Positions 16,585-25,173 of a stretch of DNA of 62,329 nucleotides are shown piece by piece. The stretch covers positions 1 through 62,329 of the forward strand of contig JAGZXV010000008.1 in NCBI GenBank assembly GCA_018378255.1, given 5' to 3'. The position numbers and the translations under genes were made by a program. The notes beneath the pieces are model-generated. The model was given only the letters and a program-made list of their open reading frames with translations, searched no databases and was not told the DNA's origin. The stretch comes from Clostridiaceae bacterium (GTDB lineage Bacteria > Bacillota > Clostridia > Lachnospirales > Lachnospiraceae). Within the stretch, counting starts at the first letter, position 1. The number at the start of each line of letters is the position of its first letter.

Positions 16585-17610
16585 ATGAAATACAGAACAG
16601 CAGTTTTTATGACAGGTATCGTGATGACGCTGGCTCTCAGCGCCTGTACAAAGCCATCCGCCGCTCAGACCGAAGCAGTGACCGGACAGGAACAAATGGA
16701 ATTGACCGAGATCAGCGCTGCCTACCATCCGGGGCTGGCTGCCCTCTGTGTTCCGGGTTTAGGAGAAGCTAACGGCTATTTTGCAGAAGAGGGACTGAAC
16801 GTTAATTGGGTTCAGTTTACAGCCGGACCGCCGGAAATAGCCGCTATGGTTTCAGGCGATCTGCAGTTCGGATATATCGGCCATGGCGCCCATACCCTGT
16901 GCGCCCAGGGTCAGGCCGACGTGATCTCCCTTTCCCATATCAGCAATTCGGAACAAGTGCTGGTGCGGAAAAGTTCTGGAATTCAAACAATGGAGGATTT
17001 AAAGGGAAAGAAGATCGTTACCCAGCTCGGCACTTCCGGAGAAGCGATCTTAAATCTGGCGCTGGAAAGGGCTGGGATCAGCAAAAATGAAGTCAATATC
17101 TATGCTATGGATATGGCAGGAGCCGTATCTGCTTTCATCGCAGGGCAAGCCGACGCCATAGCAAGCTGGGATACCCATTCCGTAAAGATCAGGAATACGG
17201 TAGAAGAAGAATTGGTTGTATTAGCCCAGACATCGGATTTTATCGATGAACGGTCATTCCCCGGCAGCTGGGTAGCCACACCGGAATATCTGGAAGAAAA
17301 CCGGGATGTAGCGGTCAGATTCTGCCGGGCGTTAAATAAGGTGTACCAATACCGGGCCGGCCATATGGATGAAACCATAAAGCTGTCGGCCGGATTTGGA
17401 AAATTAGAGATTGAAAAACTCCAGGATACCAGGGATTCTGCAGTATTTTACAGCGCAGATGACTTAAAAAAGATGATTGAGGATGAAAGCATCTACGAGA
17501 TCTATCAAAGCCAGCTGACCGGATTCATAAAAGATAAAAAGGTGGATTCCGGAGATGTAAGGGATTATGTAAGGGTGGATATCATGAAAGAAGCGCTGCT
17601 GACTGATTAA
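16585..17610 (+). CDS. ABC importer substrate-binding lipoprotein, SsuA/NMT1 type
   Basis: A 341-aa extracellular binding protein anchored as a lipoprotein: the signal peptide ends in LALSAC with the lipid-modified Cys at about 21. The mature part shows the NMT1/SsuA pattern (AAYHPGLAALCVPGLGEANGYF opening, AAMVSGDLQFGYIGHG, LKGKKIVTQLGTSGEA, and FIAGQADAIASWD). Members bind nitrate, alkanesulfonates, taurine or thiamine precursors. Nothing here decides between them; no sulfonate monooxygenase is nearby and the SIS partner argues for a sugar-like or amino-sugar ligand. Confidence 0.9.
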   Translation: MKYRTAVFMTGIVMTLALSACTKPSAAQTEAVTGQEQMELTEISAAYHPGLAALCVPGLGEANGYFAEEGLNVNWVQFTAGPPEIAAMVSGDLQFGYIGHGAHTLCAQGQADVISLSHISNSEQVLVRKSSGIQTMEDLKGKKIVTQLGTSGEAILNLALERAGISKNEVNIYAMDMAGAVSAFIAGQADAIASWDTHSVKIRNTVEEELVVLAQTSDFIDERSFPGSWVATPEYLEENRDVAVRFCRALNKVYQYRAGHMDETIKLSAGFGKLEIEKLQDTRDSAVFYSADDLKKMIEDESIYEIYQSQLTGFIKDKKVDSGDVRDYVRVDIMKEALLTD

Positions 17611-17633
17611 AGCTTCTGTTTATAATATTCCAG

Positions 17634-18578
17634 TTATAATACACCAGCCAGATTAAGCCCAAAAATCCACATAAAGATGGTGAACACCGATAACACAGAG
17701 GTAACTACGATAATCAGCCCTGCCAGTTCCGCATCTCCTCCCATCTGTTCCGCCATGGCACAGGAAGATACGGCGGCAGGCGCTCCTGCCATCACCATGA
17801 GGCCCGCCAGATTGGCTCCCTTAAAACCGATCAGCAGGCTGAGACAAACTACTAAAGCCGGAACCAGAACCAGCCTTCCCACTGAAACAAAAATAAGCTC
17901 CTTCTGATACTTTCTAAGCCCTTCAAAGGTGAAGATTCCTCCCAGCACGATCAAAGACATGGGCGTGGCAAGGGATGAAACATCATTTATTACAGTCATC
18001 ACCGGACTGGGGATTTTTATCCCTGCCGCTAAAAAGATAAATCCCAGAACAGATGCCCGGATCAGAGGATTTTTAACAATACCTCTTAAAATGCCTCCGA
18101 TATGGCACTCTCCGGTACAAAACGTCTCAAACAGGATTACTGCCAGCACGTTATAAAGCGGAATTATGGTCGCTGCCACAAACGCAGTCATCCCAATATT
18201 CCCTTCGCCGTAAATGGATGAAACTATGCTGATCCCCAGCAGCACAAAATTGCTGCGGTAAAGGCCCTGAATGATAACCGATGACCGTTCCTTCCGTTTT
18301 TCCACAAGTGGAATTGTCAGGCACAGGAATATAAAAATACCCAGAACCGCCAACAGCGCAAACAGTACAATACCAAAATCCAGCCCCTCTGCCATTTCGG
18401 TTTTATAAATATTCTTAAACAGCATAAAAGGTAAAAACACATTGAATACAACCCGGTTCATCTGATTCAGGGTCTTCTCTTCCATAAACTTCTTTTGTTT
18501 CAGATAGTATCCTAAAACCATTAAACATAACAGCGGAAATACTACGCGAAATGCCAATATAAAACTTTCCATACTCAC
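17634..18578 (-). CDS. AEC-family transporter (auxin efflux carrier type)
   Basis: A 314-aa transporter with about ten hydrophobic segments, including the AEC signature blocks LPFMLFKNIY, LVLGGIFTFEGL and VMAGAPAAVSSCAMAEQMGGDAELAGLIIVVTSVLS. Bacterial AEC carriers move small carboxylates such as malate. It is a single gene that converges with the binding-protein gene 23 bp away and has its own promoter. AGGAGTGAG precedes the start. No link to its neighbours is evident. Confidence 0.88.
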   Translation of the reverse strand: MSMESFILAFRVVFPLLCLMVLGYYLKQKKFMEEKTLNQMNRVVFNVFLPFMLFKNIYKTEMAEGLDFGIVLFALLAVLGIFIFLCLTIPLVEKRKERSSVIIQGLYRSNFVLLGISIVSSIYGEGNIGMTAFVAATIIPLYNVLAVILFETFCTGECHIGGILRGIVKNPLIRASVLGFIFLAAGIKIPSPVMTVINDVSSLATPMSLIVLGGIFTFEGLRKYQKELIFVSVGRLVLVPALVVCLSLLIGFKGANLAGLMVMAGAPAAVSSCAMAEQMGGDAELAGLIIVVTSVLSVFTIFMWIFGLNLAGVL

Positions 18579-18608
18579 TCCTTATCCCTTGGCGGTCATT
18601 GTGATTTC

Positions 18609-18636
18609 AGTATACCATATTATTTTTTCTTGTCCA
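18609..18636 (-). promoter_or_regulatory. Promoter of the AEC transporter gene
   Basis: Minus-strand TGGACA (18631-18636) and TATACT (18609-18614) with a 16-bp spacer, about 30 bp upstream of the start at 18578. Confidence 0.6.
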
Positions 18637-18660
18637 TTCTTTCATTAAATCCGTTTTCTG

Positions 18661-18706
18661 TATAATAAAAAATTCCCCTATGTCCTTTCGGCCCATAGAG
18701 GAATTA
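18661..18706 (-). terminator. Rho-independent terminator after the DUF362 gene
   Basis: On the minus strand a stem TTCCTCTATGGGCC / GGACATAGGGGAA around a short GAAA-type loop is followed by ATTTTTTATT. It closes the DUF362 transcript, about 50 bp beyond its stop. Confidence 0.8.
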
Positions 18707-18753
18707 TGTATAAACATCATTATTTTAACAGCGAATCATATAAGGAATATCCT

Positions 18754-19887
18754 TTATTTCACAACAATCAATTCATATTCCCTGTTTCCAAGCCCGATCT
18801 TCTCTGCATGATCCAGGCAGCTCTTCCACTCCGATTCCGGAGCCGAATTTGTAAAGTGATCGTGGTGGTCTACAAAATTATGGCTTGATAAATGGTCGCT
18901 GAGCTGGCTGTGGGGCAGAGGATCGGCTGCCAGGCAGGCATCCACACACGCCTGATCGAGAGCCAGCGGGTCAAAGGATGCAAACATTCCTATATTGGGC
19001 AGAATTGGCGCATCATTTTCACCATGGCAGTCACAGTTAGGGGAAACGTCCACAACCAATGAGATATGGAAGTTTGGCCGTCCGTCCAAAACCGCTTTTG
19101 TATATTCAGCCATCCGGCAGTTCAGCACTTCATTGGCATTGCTGTCGTTAAACTCAATGGCATCAAAGTTACATGCCCCGAGACATCGTCCGCAGCCCAC
19201 ACAGTGCTCCAAATCCACTGTCATCTTTTTGGTCTCTTCATTGAAGACGAGGCCATCGTTGGCGCATTCCTTCCGGCATTTGCCGCAGCCCCGGCATGCC
19301 TCTTCCACAATACAGGGTTTTCCGTTGCTGTGCTGCTCCGTCTTACCGGCGCGGGACCCGCATCCCATACCGATATTCTTAATTGTACCGCCAAAACCTG
19401 TCATCTCATGGCCTTTAAAATGGGTAAGGCTGATAAATACATCCGCATCCATAACAGCCCGGCCGATCTTGGCCTCCTTTACATATTCCCCTCCGGCCAC
19501 AGGAACCAGCACGTCATCCGTCCCCTTCAGCCCATCGCCGATCAGTATGGGACATCCCACCGATAACGGGGTAAATCCGTTTTCCCATGCACACTGCAGA
19601 TGTTCCAGCGCGTTCTTTCTGCTTCCCGGATACATGGTATTGCAGTCTGTAAGAAACGGCTTTCCGCCCAGTTCATTGACCACATCCACCACGGCCTTTG
19701 CATAATTAGGCCGTAAATAGCTGATATTTCCCAGCTCGCCGAAATGCATTTTGATCGCAACAAATTTACCTTCCATATCTATCTGACCGATACCGGCTTT
19801 TTTAATCATTTTTTTTAATTTAGTCGGAAGACCGTCTCCAAATGCTACTGTGCGGAAATCTGTAAAATAAACCTTTGATTTTTCCAT
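18754..19887 (-). CDS. DUF362 / 4Fe-4S protein
   Basis: About 377 aa. The N-terminal part is a DUF362 domain (MHFGELGNISYLRPNYAKAV, LTHFKGHEMTGFGGTIKNIGMGC) and the centre holds two ferredoxin clusters (CRGCGKCRKEC and CVGCGRCLGAC). The family is a set of putative iron-sulfur oxidoreductase or electron-transfer proteins without a proven reaction. The ATG at 19887 follows AGGAGTGATAGC. It lies 117 bp downstream of the ureide operon and carries its own unusual 19-bp-spaced promoter, so it may be read both from that promoter and by readthrough. Confidence 0.88.
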   Translation of the reverse strand: MEKSKVYFTDFRTVAFGDGLPTKLKKMIKKAGIGQIDMEGKFVAIKMHFGELGNISYLRPNYAKAVVDVVNELGGKPFLTDCNTMYPGSRKNALEHLQCAWENGFTPLSVGCPILIGDGLKGTDDVLVPVAGGEYVKEAKIGRAVMDADVFISLTHFKGHEMTGFGGTIKNIGMGCGSRAGKTEQHSNGKPCIVEEACRGCGKCRKECANDGLVFNEETKKMTVDLEHCVGCGRCLGACNFDAIEFNDSNANEVLNCRMAEYTKAVLDGRPNFHISLVVDVSPNCDCHGENDAPILPNIGMFASFDPLALDQACVDACLAADPLPHSQLSDHLSSHNFVDHHDHFTNSAPESEWKSCLDHAEKIGLGNREYELIVVK

Positions 19888-19918
19888 TGCTATCACTCCT
19901 ATTTCAGTATTTTGTATT

Positions 19919-19949
19919 AGTGTAGCACTTAAAGTTAGGTTTAGGTCAA
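19919..19949 (-). promoter_or_regulatory. MerR-type promoter (19-bp spacer) before the DUF362 gene
   Basis: Minus-strand TTGACC (19944-19949) and TACACT (19919-19924) are separated by 19 bp. The spacer holds an imperfect dyad (ACCTAAACCT / AACTTTAAGT). Long 19-20 bp spacers with a central dyad are the hallmark of MerR-family controlled promoters. No MerR gene is in this part of the window. Confidence 0.55.
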
Positions 19950-20004
19950 GCCTTTTTTCATTTTCCACACAATTCGGCAGCCACATTCAAAAACGATATT
20001 TTCC

Positions 20005-21588
20005 TCATTGTCTTATCACCATTCCCGGAAGAGCTTTTGTATCTTTTCCATCCTCAAAAACAAACTCCCCATTTACCAGAATGAAATGAAATCCGGCAGG
20101 ATATCGGATGGGATCCAGATAAGTGGCATGATCCCGTATCTTCCTGTCATCAAAAATAAGCAGATCAGCCCGCTTACCGGCTTCTATGACACCACGGTCT
20201 TTCAGATTAAAAACTTGCGCAGGTTTCCCCGACATCTTATATACAGCTTCTTCCAGAGTAAGAACTTTCTCTTCCCGGACAAAATGATCCAGAATTCTGG
20301 CAAAGGAACCATATACCCTCGGATGCGGCTTGGCTCCGAATAAACCATCCGTACACACATTCTGCTCCGGTCTTTTCATGAAGAATTCGATATCCTCATC
20401 CGTTCCAAAATCCGTGCAGATGCTGACGCCCAGATTTTCTTCAATCAAAAGGTCAAACACCGCATCATAGATCGTAATTCCTCTCATATCCGCAATCTCT
20501 TTTAGCGTCTTCCCAATCACTTCCTGGTTCTTTAGTGTGTAAACGCTGGTTATCCTGATATGTTCAGGTCCAGCAAAGTCAATGAAATCATCCCACTGTG
20601 GAAGGCCGTTTTTGATGTCTTCTGCTATGACTCTCCGCTCATTTTCATCCTTCAGACGGGCAGTTAAGTCATCAGCGCCTCCCGCCTGGGCCCAGGGGGG
20701 CAAAAGCGCCGTCATTGTAGTGCTGCCTGCGGTATAGGGGTACTGGTCAAAAGATACTTCAATGCCCTCACATTCCGCCTTTTCTAAAAGCTCTGCCATC
20801 TTATCCCTGAAATGAAGATTTCTCATTCCGCACACTTTAAAATGAGAAAAATGAATATGGACACCGCTCTGCCTTCCGATATCGATGATTTCCTCCATGG
20901 ATGTAAGAATCACGTCCGCCTCGCTTCTCTGGTGGACCACAAACGGTTTCTTATATTTGGCAGCCACCCTGCACAGTTCTATCAGCTCTTTTTTCTGGCT
21001 GTAGGCGCAGGGAATATAGATGAGGCCGCTGGAAAAGCCGACAGCTCCTGCCTGAAGTTCCCGTTCCAGAATCCGGCACATTTTTTCCAGTTCTTCATTT
21101 GTAGGTTCCCTGTCCGCCAGACCGATGGCCTCCATCCTCACATTGCCGTGGGGAACCAGATACATCACATTGGTAGCAGTCCCTTTTTTCTCCAGTTCTT
21201 TTAAATATCCTTCCGTATTTCCCCAATCCCATTTAAGCTCATCGCTGTCACCGTCCAAACCAGCCAGGTTTTTTCTCCATACCTGAATATGATCGGCCGG
21301 AAGGGGGGCTGTGGAGATCCCATCCTGTCCTAAAAGCTCTGTGGTAATTCCCTGCCTGATCTTTGGCCTCACATATGGGTCTAAAAGGATCTGTACATCG
21401 GAATGGCTGTGGGTATCGATAAATCCCGGTGTCAAACACAAGCCGTCAGCATTGATGATACGGTCATATTCCTGCCTTTGACAGGAAGATGCATCTATGA
21501 TCATTCCATTTTCCACCGCCACATCGCCGGTATAAGGCGGTTTTCCTGTACCGTCTACCACCTTCGCGTGTTCAATTAGTAATTTCAC
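20005..21588 (-). CDS. N-acyl-D-amino-acid deacylase / D-aminoacylase family amidohydrolase
   Basis: A 527-aa cytoplasmic amidohydrolase. The first metal motif is GFIDTHSHSD (His60, His62); further ligands lie in FVVHQRSE, HIHFSHFKVCG and the late VCTDGLFGAKPHPRVYG block, all usual for D-aminoacylases. Residues after the metal motif read ELLGQDGIS, where the classic Alcaligenes-type enzymes have a metal-bridging Cys (GNCG), so metal coordination may differ. The start is GTG (21588) with AGAGG eight bases ahead. It follows the racemase gene by 3 bp. A role in cleaving an N-carbamoyl- or N-acyl-D-amino acid released by the pathway is inferred. Confidence 0.87.
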   Translation of the reverse strand: MKLLIEHAKVVDGTGKPPYTGDVAVENGMIIDASSCQRQEYDRIINADGLCLTPGFIDTHSHSDVQILLDPYVRPKIRQGITTELLGQDGISTAPLPADHIQVWRKNLAGLDGDSDELKWDWGNTEGYLKELEKKGTATNVMYLVPHGNVRMEAIGLADREPTNEELEKMCRILERELQAGAVGFSSGLIYIPCAYSQKKELIELCRVAAKYKKPFVVHQRSEADVILTSMEEIIDIGRQSGVHIHFSHFKVCGMRNLHFRDKMAELLEKAECEGIEVSFDQYPYTAGSTTMTALLPPWAQAGGADDLTARLKDENERRVIAEDIKNGLPQWDDFIDFAGPEHIRITSVYTLKNQEVIGKTLKEIADMRGITIYDAVFDLLIEENLGVSICTDFGTDEDIEFFMKRPEQNVCTDGLFGAKPHPRVYGSFARILDHFVREEKVLTLEEAVYKMSGKPAQVFNLKDRGVIEAGKRADLLIFDDRKIRDHATYLDPIRYPAGFHFILVNGEFVFEDGKDTKALPGMVIRQ

Positions 21589-21591
21589 TTC

Positions 21592-22326
21592 TTACGCCTC
21601 TTTTCCTTCTTTGATCAGCTTCTCATTTTTAATTGCTTTCTTCTCAGGACTTTTATAAAGACCTTTTTTCGAGGTTTTCATCTTCCCCCTGCACATCATT
21701 TCCAACGTCAAAAAGGTGATTTCCACCGGGTCCAATACCGGTATCTGCAGGGCCTGGCTCACCGGCTCTTTAAGACCAGTCATGCCCGCACAGCCGAGAA
21801 TCAGCACATCGGCTCCCGCTTCAGCGGCCTTTTTCCCTTCCGCAATCAGACGCTCAATGGTTTGGTTCCGGTTCTGTTCCACATCCAAAACGCTCATATC
21901 CAAAGGAAATACGCCTGCAAAACGCCCTTTCATTTCATACTGGGACACCATATTTTCCATCATAGGCACAGCCTTTTGGGATGCGGCTAATATGGCAAAC
22001 CGGCTGCCTAACAGGGTTGAAACCGCGATGGAGGTCTCCGCTATCCCAATTACAGGACAACGGCACATTTCCTTAGCTGCATAAAGCCCCGGATCTCCAT
22101 AACAAGCTATCATAATTCCGTCATAATCTTCCTCACAGTTATCAAGAAGTCTTATAATTCCAAACCCTGATAAGGTATAATCATAGAAGGATTCCAGGGA
22201 TTCCGGGCCAAAATCCGGACATGTGACCTGGGCCTTAGTATCAGCAGATTTAACCCGTTCAACCGTTTGGCGTATGTCCTCTGTCATCGCATCAGATGTA
22301 TTTGGGTTTATTACAAGCAGTTTCAT
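21592..22326 (-). CDS. Asp/Glu/hydantoin racemase family protein
   Basis: A 244-aa racemase. Both catalytic cysteines of the family are present: Cys75 in ACYGDPG and Cys179 in LGCAGMTG; the N-terminal LLVINPNTSDAMTEDI binds the substrate end. Members interconvert D- and L-5-substituted hydantoins or related acids. The start overlaps the hydantoinase stop by 4 bp, so the two proteins are translationally coupled, which supports hydantoin (or a similar cyclic ureide) as substrate. The C-terminus has an extra Lys-rich tail. Confidence 0.88.
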   Translation of the reverse strand: MKLLVINPNTSDAMTEDIRQTVERVKSADTKAQVTCPDFGPESLESFYDYTLSGFGIIRLLDNCEEDYDGIMIACYGDPGLYAAKEMCRCPVIGIAETSIAVSTLLGSRFAILAASQKAVPMMENMVSQYEMKGRFAGVFPLDMSVLDVEQNRNQTIERLIAEGKKAAEAGADVLILGCAGMTGLKEPVSQALQIPVLDPVEITFLTLEMMCRGKMKTSKKGLYKSPEKKAIKNEKLIKEGKEA

Positions 22327-23765
22327 TTTCCATCTCCTAAGTTAAATTTTCCGGTACAGCTCGGGTCCAGTCTGCGGCGGATAAAATTTCCCGCCCCCTT
22401 TTCACCGGTAAACCGGCCGTTTTCCACAATCACATTTCCATGAGAAACCGTCATCACCGGACCGCCTTTTACCTTCATTCCTTCATACACACAAAAATCC
22501 ACATTGTTATGAAGGTTTTTCTGGGATATCACAAGTTCCTGATCCATATCCAGCATCACAAAATCAGCGTCTGAACCTGGGGCGATCACGCCTTTTTGTG
22601 GATAGCAGCCATACACTTTGGCCACATTGGCGCTGGTGACGGCGCAGAGCTGATTGATCGTGATTTTCCCCTTGGAAACCCCGTCACACATCAGATTCAG
22701 CCGCACCTCCATCCCGGATATTCCTCCCGGAACCACGGTGTAATCCTGAATCAATTCTCCTTCTTTTGTCCTCTCCAGATATTTTGATTTTTCCGAATAA
22801 GTGTAGGTGCAGTCGTCGGAACCGATCAGGGAAATGGTTCCGTCCGAAATTCCCTGCCACAGCGCATCCCTCTCCTCTGCCGGGCGAAGCGGAGGAGAAC
22901 AGAGCGCCATATGTCCGTCGGCAGTATCATAAATATCCTGGGAAAGCGTCAGGTAATGGGGACATGTTTCTATGTAAACCGGAGCACCTTCTTCATGGCA
23001 GAGACGTGCAATATCCAGGCATTTCTTGTTGGTCGTGTGGACAATGATCAGAGGACAGCCCGCATATCTTGCATAAGTGGAAGCCCTCGAAAACGCCTCC
23101 AGCTCACAAAATACCGGTTTTGCTTCTGCAAAATCCTTCCAGGATCTTCTTCCTGCCTCTGTGAACCTCTGGTTATTCATAGCCGCAATGGGATCGCTTT
23201 CACAATGCACCATAGGCATCCCCCCATTTTCCCTGGAGAGTTCAAAAATCTGAAGCATTGTTTCATCCGAACACATCACCCCCTCTTTTTTATAGATGGT
23301 AAACAGTTTGTAGGTAGGACAGCCGTAATCGATGATTTCCTTTAATTCTTCTGCCACCTGGGCGTTGAACTCCACAATCTTTCCATGTATTCCATAGTCT
23401 ATAGCCGATATCTTCATCTCTTCATGGCGTACCTTAATCTTTTTGAGAATAGAATCCCCTTTATAAGTATTAGTAAAATCCATGAACATGGTAACTCCGC
23501 CAAATGCTGCGCTCACAGACTGCTCATAAAAATCATTTTTATCCACACATCCCTGGAACGGCGCATATACGTGCATATGGGCGTCAATTACGCCTGGTAT
23601 GATATATTTTCCTTCTGCATCGATCACCCTTTTCGCCTCAATATCTTCCCCCAGGTCTCCCACACAGGCAATTTTTCCGTCCAAAACCGCGATATCCGCT
23701 TTTTTAGTGCACTCCGGGCTGACTACAAAACCATTTCTTATCAATAAATCCATCATCGCATTCAC
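22323..23765 (-). CDS. hyuA: D-hydantoinase / dihydropyrimidinase
   Basis: A 480-aa cyclic amidohydrolase that opens hydantoin or dihydropyrimidine rings to N-carbamoyl amino acids. All binuclear-metal ligands are visible: His63 and His65 (DAHMHV), the carbamylated Lys153 (TYKLFTIYK), His187 (MVHCES), His243 (IVHTTN) and Asp317 (GSDDC). The length is usual for the family. It sits between the M20 hydrolase gene (31 bp upstream) and the racemase (4-bp overlap). The same gene type occurs beside ssnA and ygeY in the E. coli selenium-linked purine cluster. Confidence 0.92.
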   Translation of the reverse strand: MNAMMDLLIRNGFVVSPECTKKADIAVLDGKIACVGDLGEDIEAKRVIDAEGKYIIPGVIDAHMHVYAPFQGCVDKNDFYEQSVSAAFGGVTMFMDFTNTYKGDSILKKIKVRHEEMKISAIDYGIHGKIVEFNAQVAEELKEIIDYGCPTYKLFTIYKKEGVMCSDETMLQIFELSRENGGMPMVHCESDPIAAMNNQRFTEAGRRSWKDFAEAKPVFCELEAFSRASTYARYAGCPLIIVHTTNKKCLDIARLCHEEGAPVYIETCPHYLTLSQDIYDTADGHMALCSPPLRPAEERDALWQGISDGTISLIGSDDCTYTYSEKSKYLERTKEGELIQDYTVVPGGISGMEVRLNLMCDGVSKGKITINQLCAVTSANVAKVYGCYPQKGVIAPGSDADFVMLDMDQELVISQKNLHNNVDFCVYEGMKVKGGPVMTVSHGNVIVENGRFTGEKGAGNFIRRRLDPSCTGKFNLGDGK

Positions 23766-23796
23766 TTCTTCCTTCTATCTGTCTGCTGATTTTTAT

Positions 23797-24981
23797 TTAA
23801 ACTAAAAGCGCCTTCATAATTCCCGTATACAGACGGGTTGCCTCGATTAACTGGTCAACCGGCATATATTCATCAATAATGTGAGCTGTATTTAAATCTC
23901 CAGGGCCGAAACCAATGGTTTTAATCCCTTTTTCCCCGCCGTAATGGCTTCCATTGGTGCAGAAATGCCAGTAACCGATCTCAGGAGTGTGCCCCATGTA
24001 CACAAATTCCTTGTAAATTTTCTGCACATACTCTTCTTCTTCCCCAAAAATCCATGCCGGGAAGAAACGTTCATCTTCGATCTCGGCTCCTGTAAAGCAC
24101 TTTTCTTTTCCATAAGCATAGGATACCTTCGCCTTAAAGTCAGGATCGGCTGCCGTCATTTCATCAATCAGTTTTTGAATCGGAGCCAGAACGCTTTCCT
24201 TTGTTTCTCCCACCAAAAGCCTTCTGTCAAAACTGGCCACACAGTACTCAGGCACTACGGACGCGCCGGGATAGGGGTAGGATTTGATATCGCTCAGCTC
24301 CAGTATGCCTTTTCCCAGATGCGGATGCTCGGAAAGTTTGATCTGACGGATTCTCTGGATTAAATCATTCATTTTACATGCCGCATTGATGCCTGCTTCC
24401 GGATTGGCAGAATGGGCAGGACGGCCAAATGTTTCTACCTTGATCTCCGCTCTTCCTCTCTGGCCGATCTTTAAGTCCAGCTGGGAAGCTTCTCCGATTA
24501 CCACGTAATCCGGTTCCACATTTTTAGAGATTTCCCTGGCCGCAACGCCCTCAAAACATTCTTCATGGCAAACTCCTGCCACATAAATATCACCGGCAAA
24601 ATCCCGATTCGTATCCTCCGCAAAGAATGCAGCCGCACACGCCATGGAACCGATTGCACATTTCATATCCGAGGTTCCCCGTCCCCACATCTTTTGGTCC
24701 GCCACCTCGCCGCCAAAGGGGTCATGGGTCCATTCCTCTTCATTTCCAACCGGAACGATGTCCATATGTCCGTCAAACAGAATTTTGCTGCCCGGCCTCT
24801 TCCCCTTGATATGGCCGATGCAGTTGCCATATTTATCTACGGTGACATCGTCAAAACTCATCCGTTCCATAGCTTCCTTTAGCACCCGCACCACGCCTTG
24901 TTCTTCTCCAGATAAACTTTTTTCCCGGATCATGGCAGAACATAGATCCAACACCATTTGTTCTCTTTCTTTATCCATCAT
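23797..24981 (-). CDS. YgeY-like M20 family hydrolase
   Basis: A 394-aa zinc hydrolase of the ArgE/DapE/CarbG group. Metal and catalytic motifs include FDGHMDIVPVG, WGRGTSDMKCA, VCHEECFEG, EASQLDLKIGQRGRAE and the late HFCTNGSHYGGEKG. It closely resembles YgeY, an enzyme of the selenium-linked purine/ureide gene set of E. coli and gut anaerobes. It probably removes an N-carbamoyl or N-acyl group from the ring-opened product made by the hydantoinase. RBS AGGAG lies before the ATG pair. Confidence 0.9.
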   Translation of the reverse strand: MMDKEREQMVLDLCSAMIREKSLSGEEQGVVRVLKEAMERMSFDDVTVDKYGNCIGHIKGKRPGSKILFDGHMDIVPVGNEEEWTHDPFGGEVADQKMWGRGTSDMKCAIGSMACAAAFFAEDTNRDFAGDIYVAGVCHEECFEGVAAREISKNVEPDYVVIGEASQLDLKIGQRGRAEIKVETFGRPAHSANPEAGINAACKMNDLIQRIRQIKLSEHPHLGKGILELSDIKSYPYPGASVVPEYCVASFDRRLLVGETKESVLAPIQKLIDEMTAADPDFKAKVSYAYGKEKCFTGAEIEDERFFPAWIFGEEEEYVQKIYKEFVYMGHTPEIGYWHFCTNGSHYGGEKGIKTIGFGPGDLNTAHIIDEYMPVDQLIEATRLYTGIMKALLV

Positions 24982-25001
24982 TTTCTAACTCCTTTATTTT
25001 T

Positions 25002-25166
25002 TTATGGTCTCCAATAATAAAATGCATAGGCCATCACTGCGACGCTGCCTAAGAGCAGTCCGTTCCCTGCATTCATCCAAATCATACTTTCCGACAGACA
25101 GGCTAAGATACAGCCAATCCCCATCAAAATCATTCCCGACAATGCGATTATCTTGTATTTTCTCAT
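25002..25166 (-). CDS. 54-aa two-segment membrane protein in the ureide operon
   Basis: A small protein with two hydrophobic helices (about 8-26 and 34-50) joined by a short polar loop, starting MRKYKII and ending YYWRP. It is not a family I recognise. The ATG at 25166 lies 7 bp after the permease stop; GGAGG is 12 bases and GATAGGA 3 bases ahead, so the ribosome site is slightly unusual, and a longer frame reaches back to 25208. Its place between the NCS1 permease and the M20 hydrolase suggests an accessory role to the permease. Confidence 0.6.
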   Translation of the reverse strand: MRKYKIIALSGMILMGIGCILACLSESMIWMNAGNGLLLGSVAVMAYAFYYWRP

Positions 25167-25173
25167 ATTCCTA

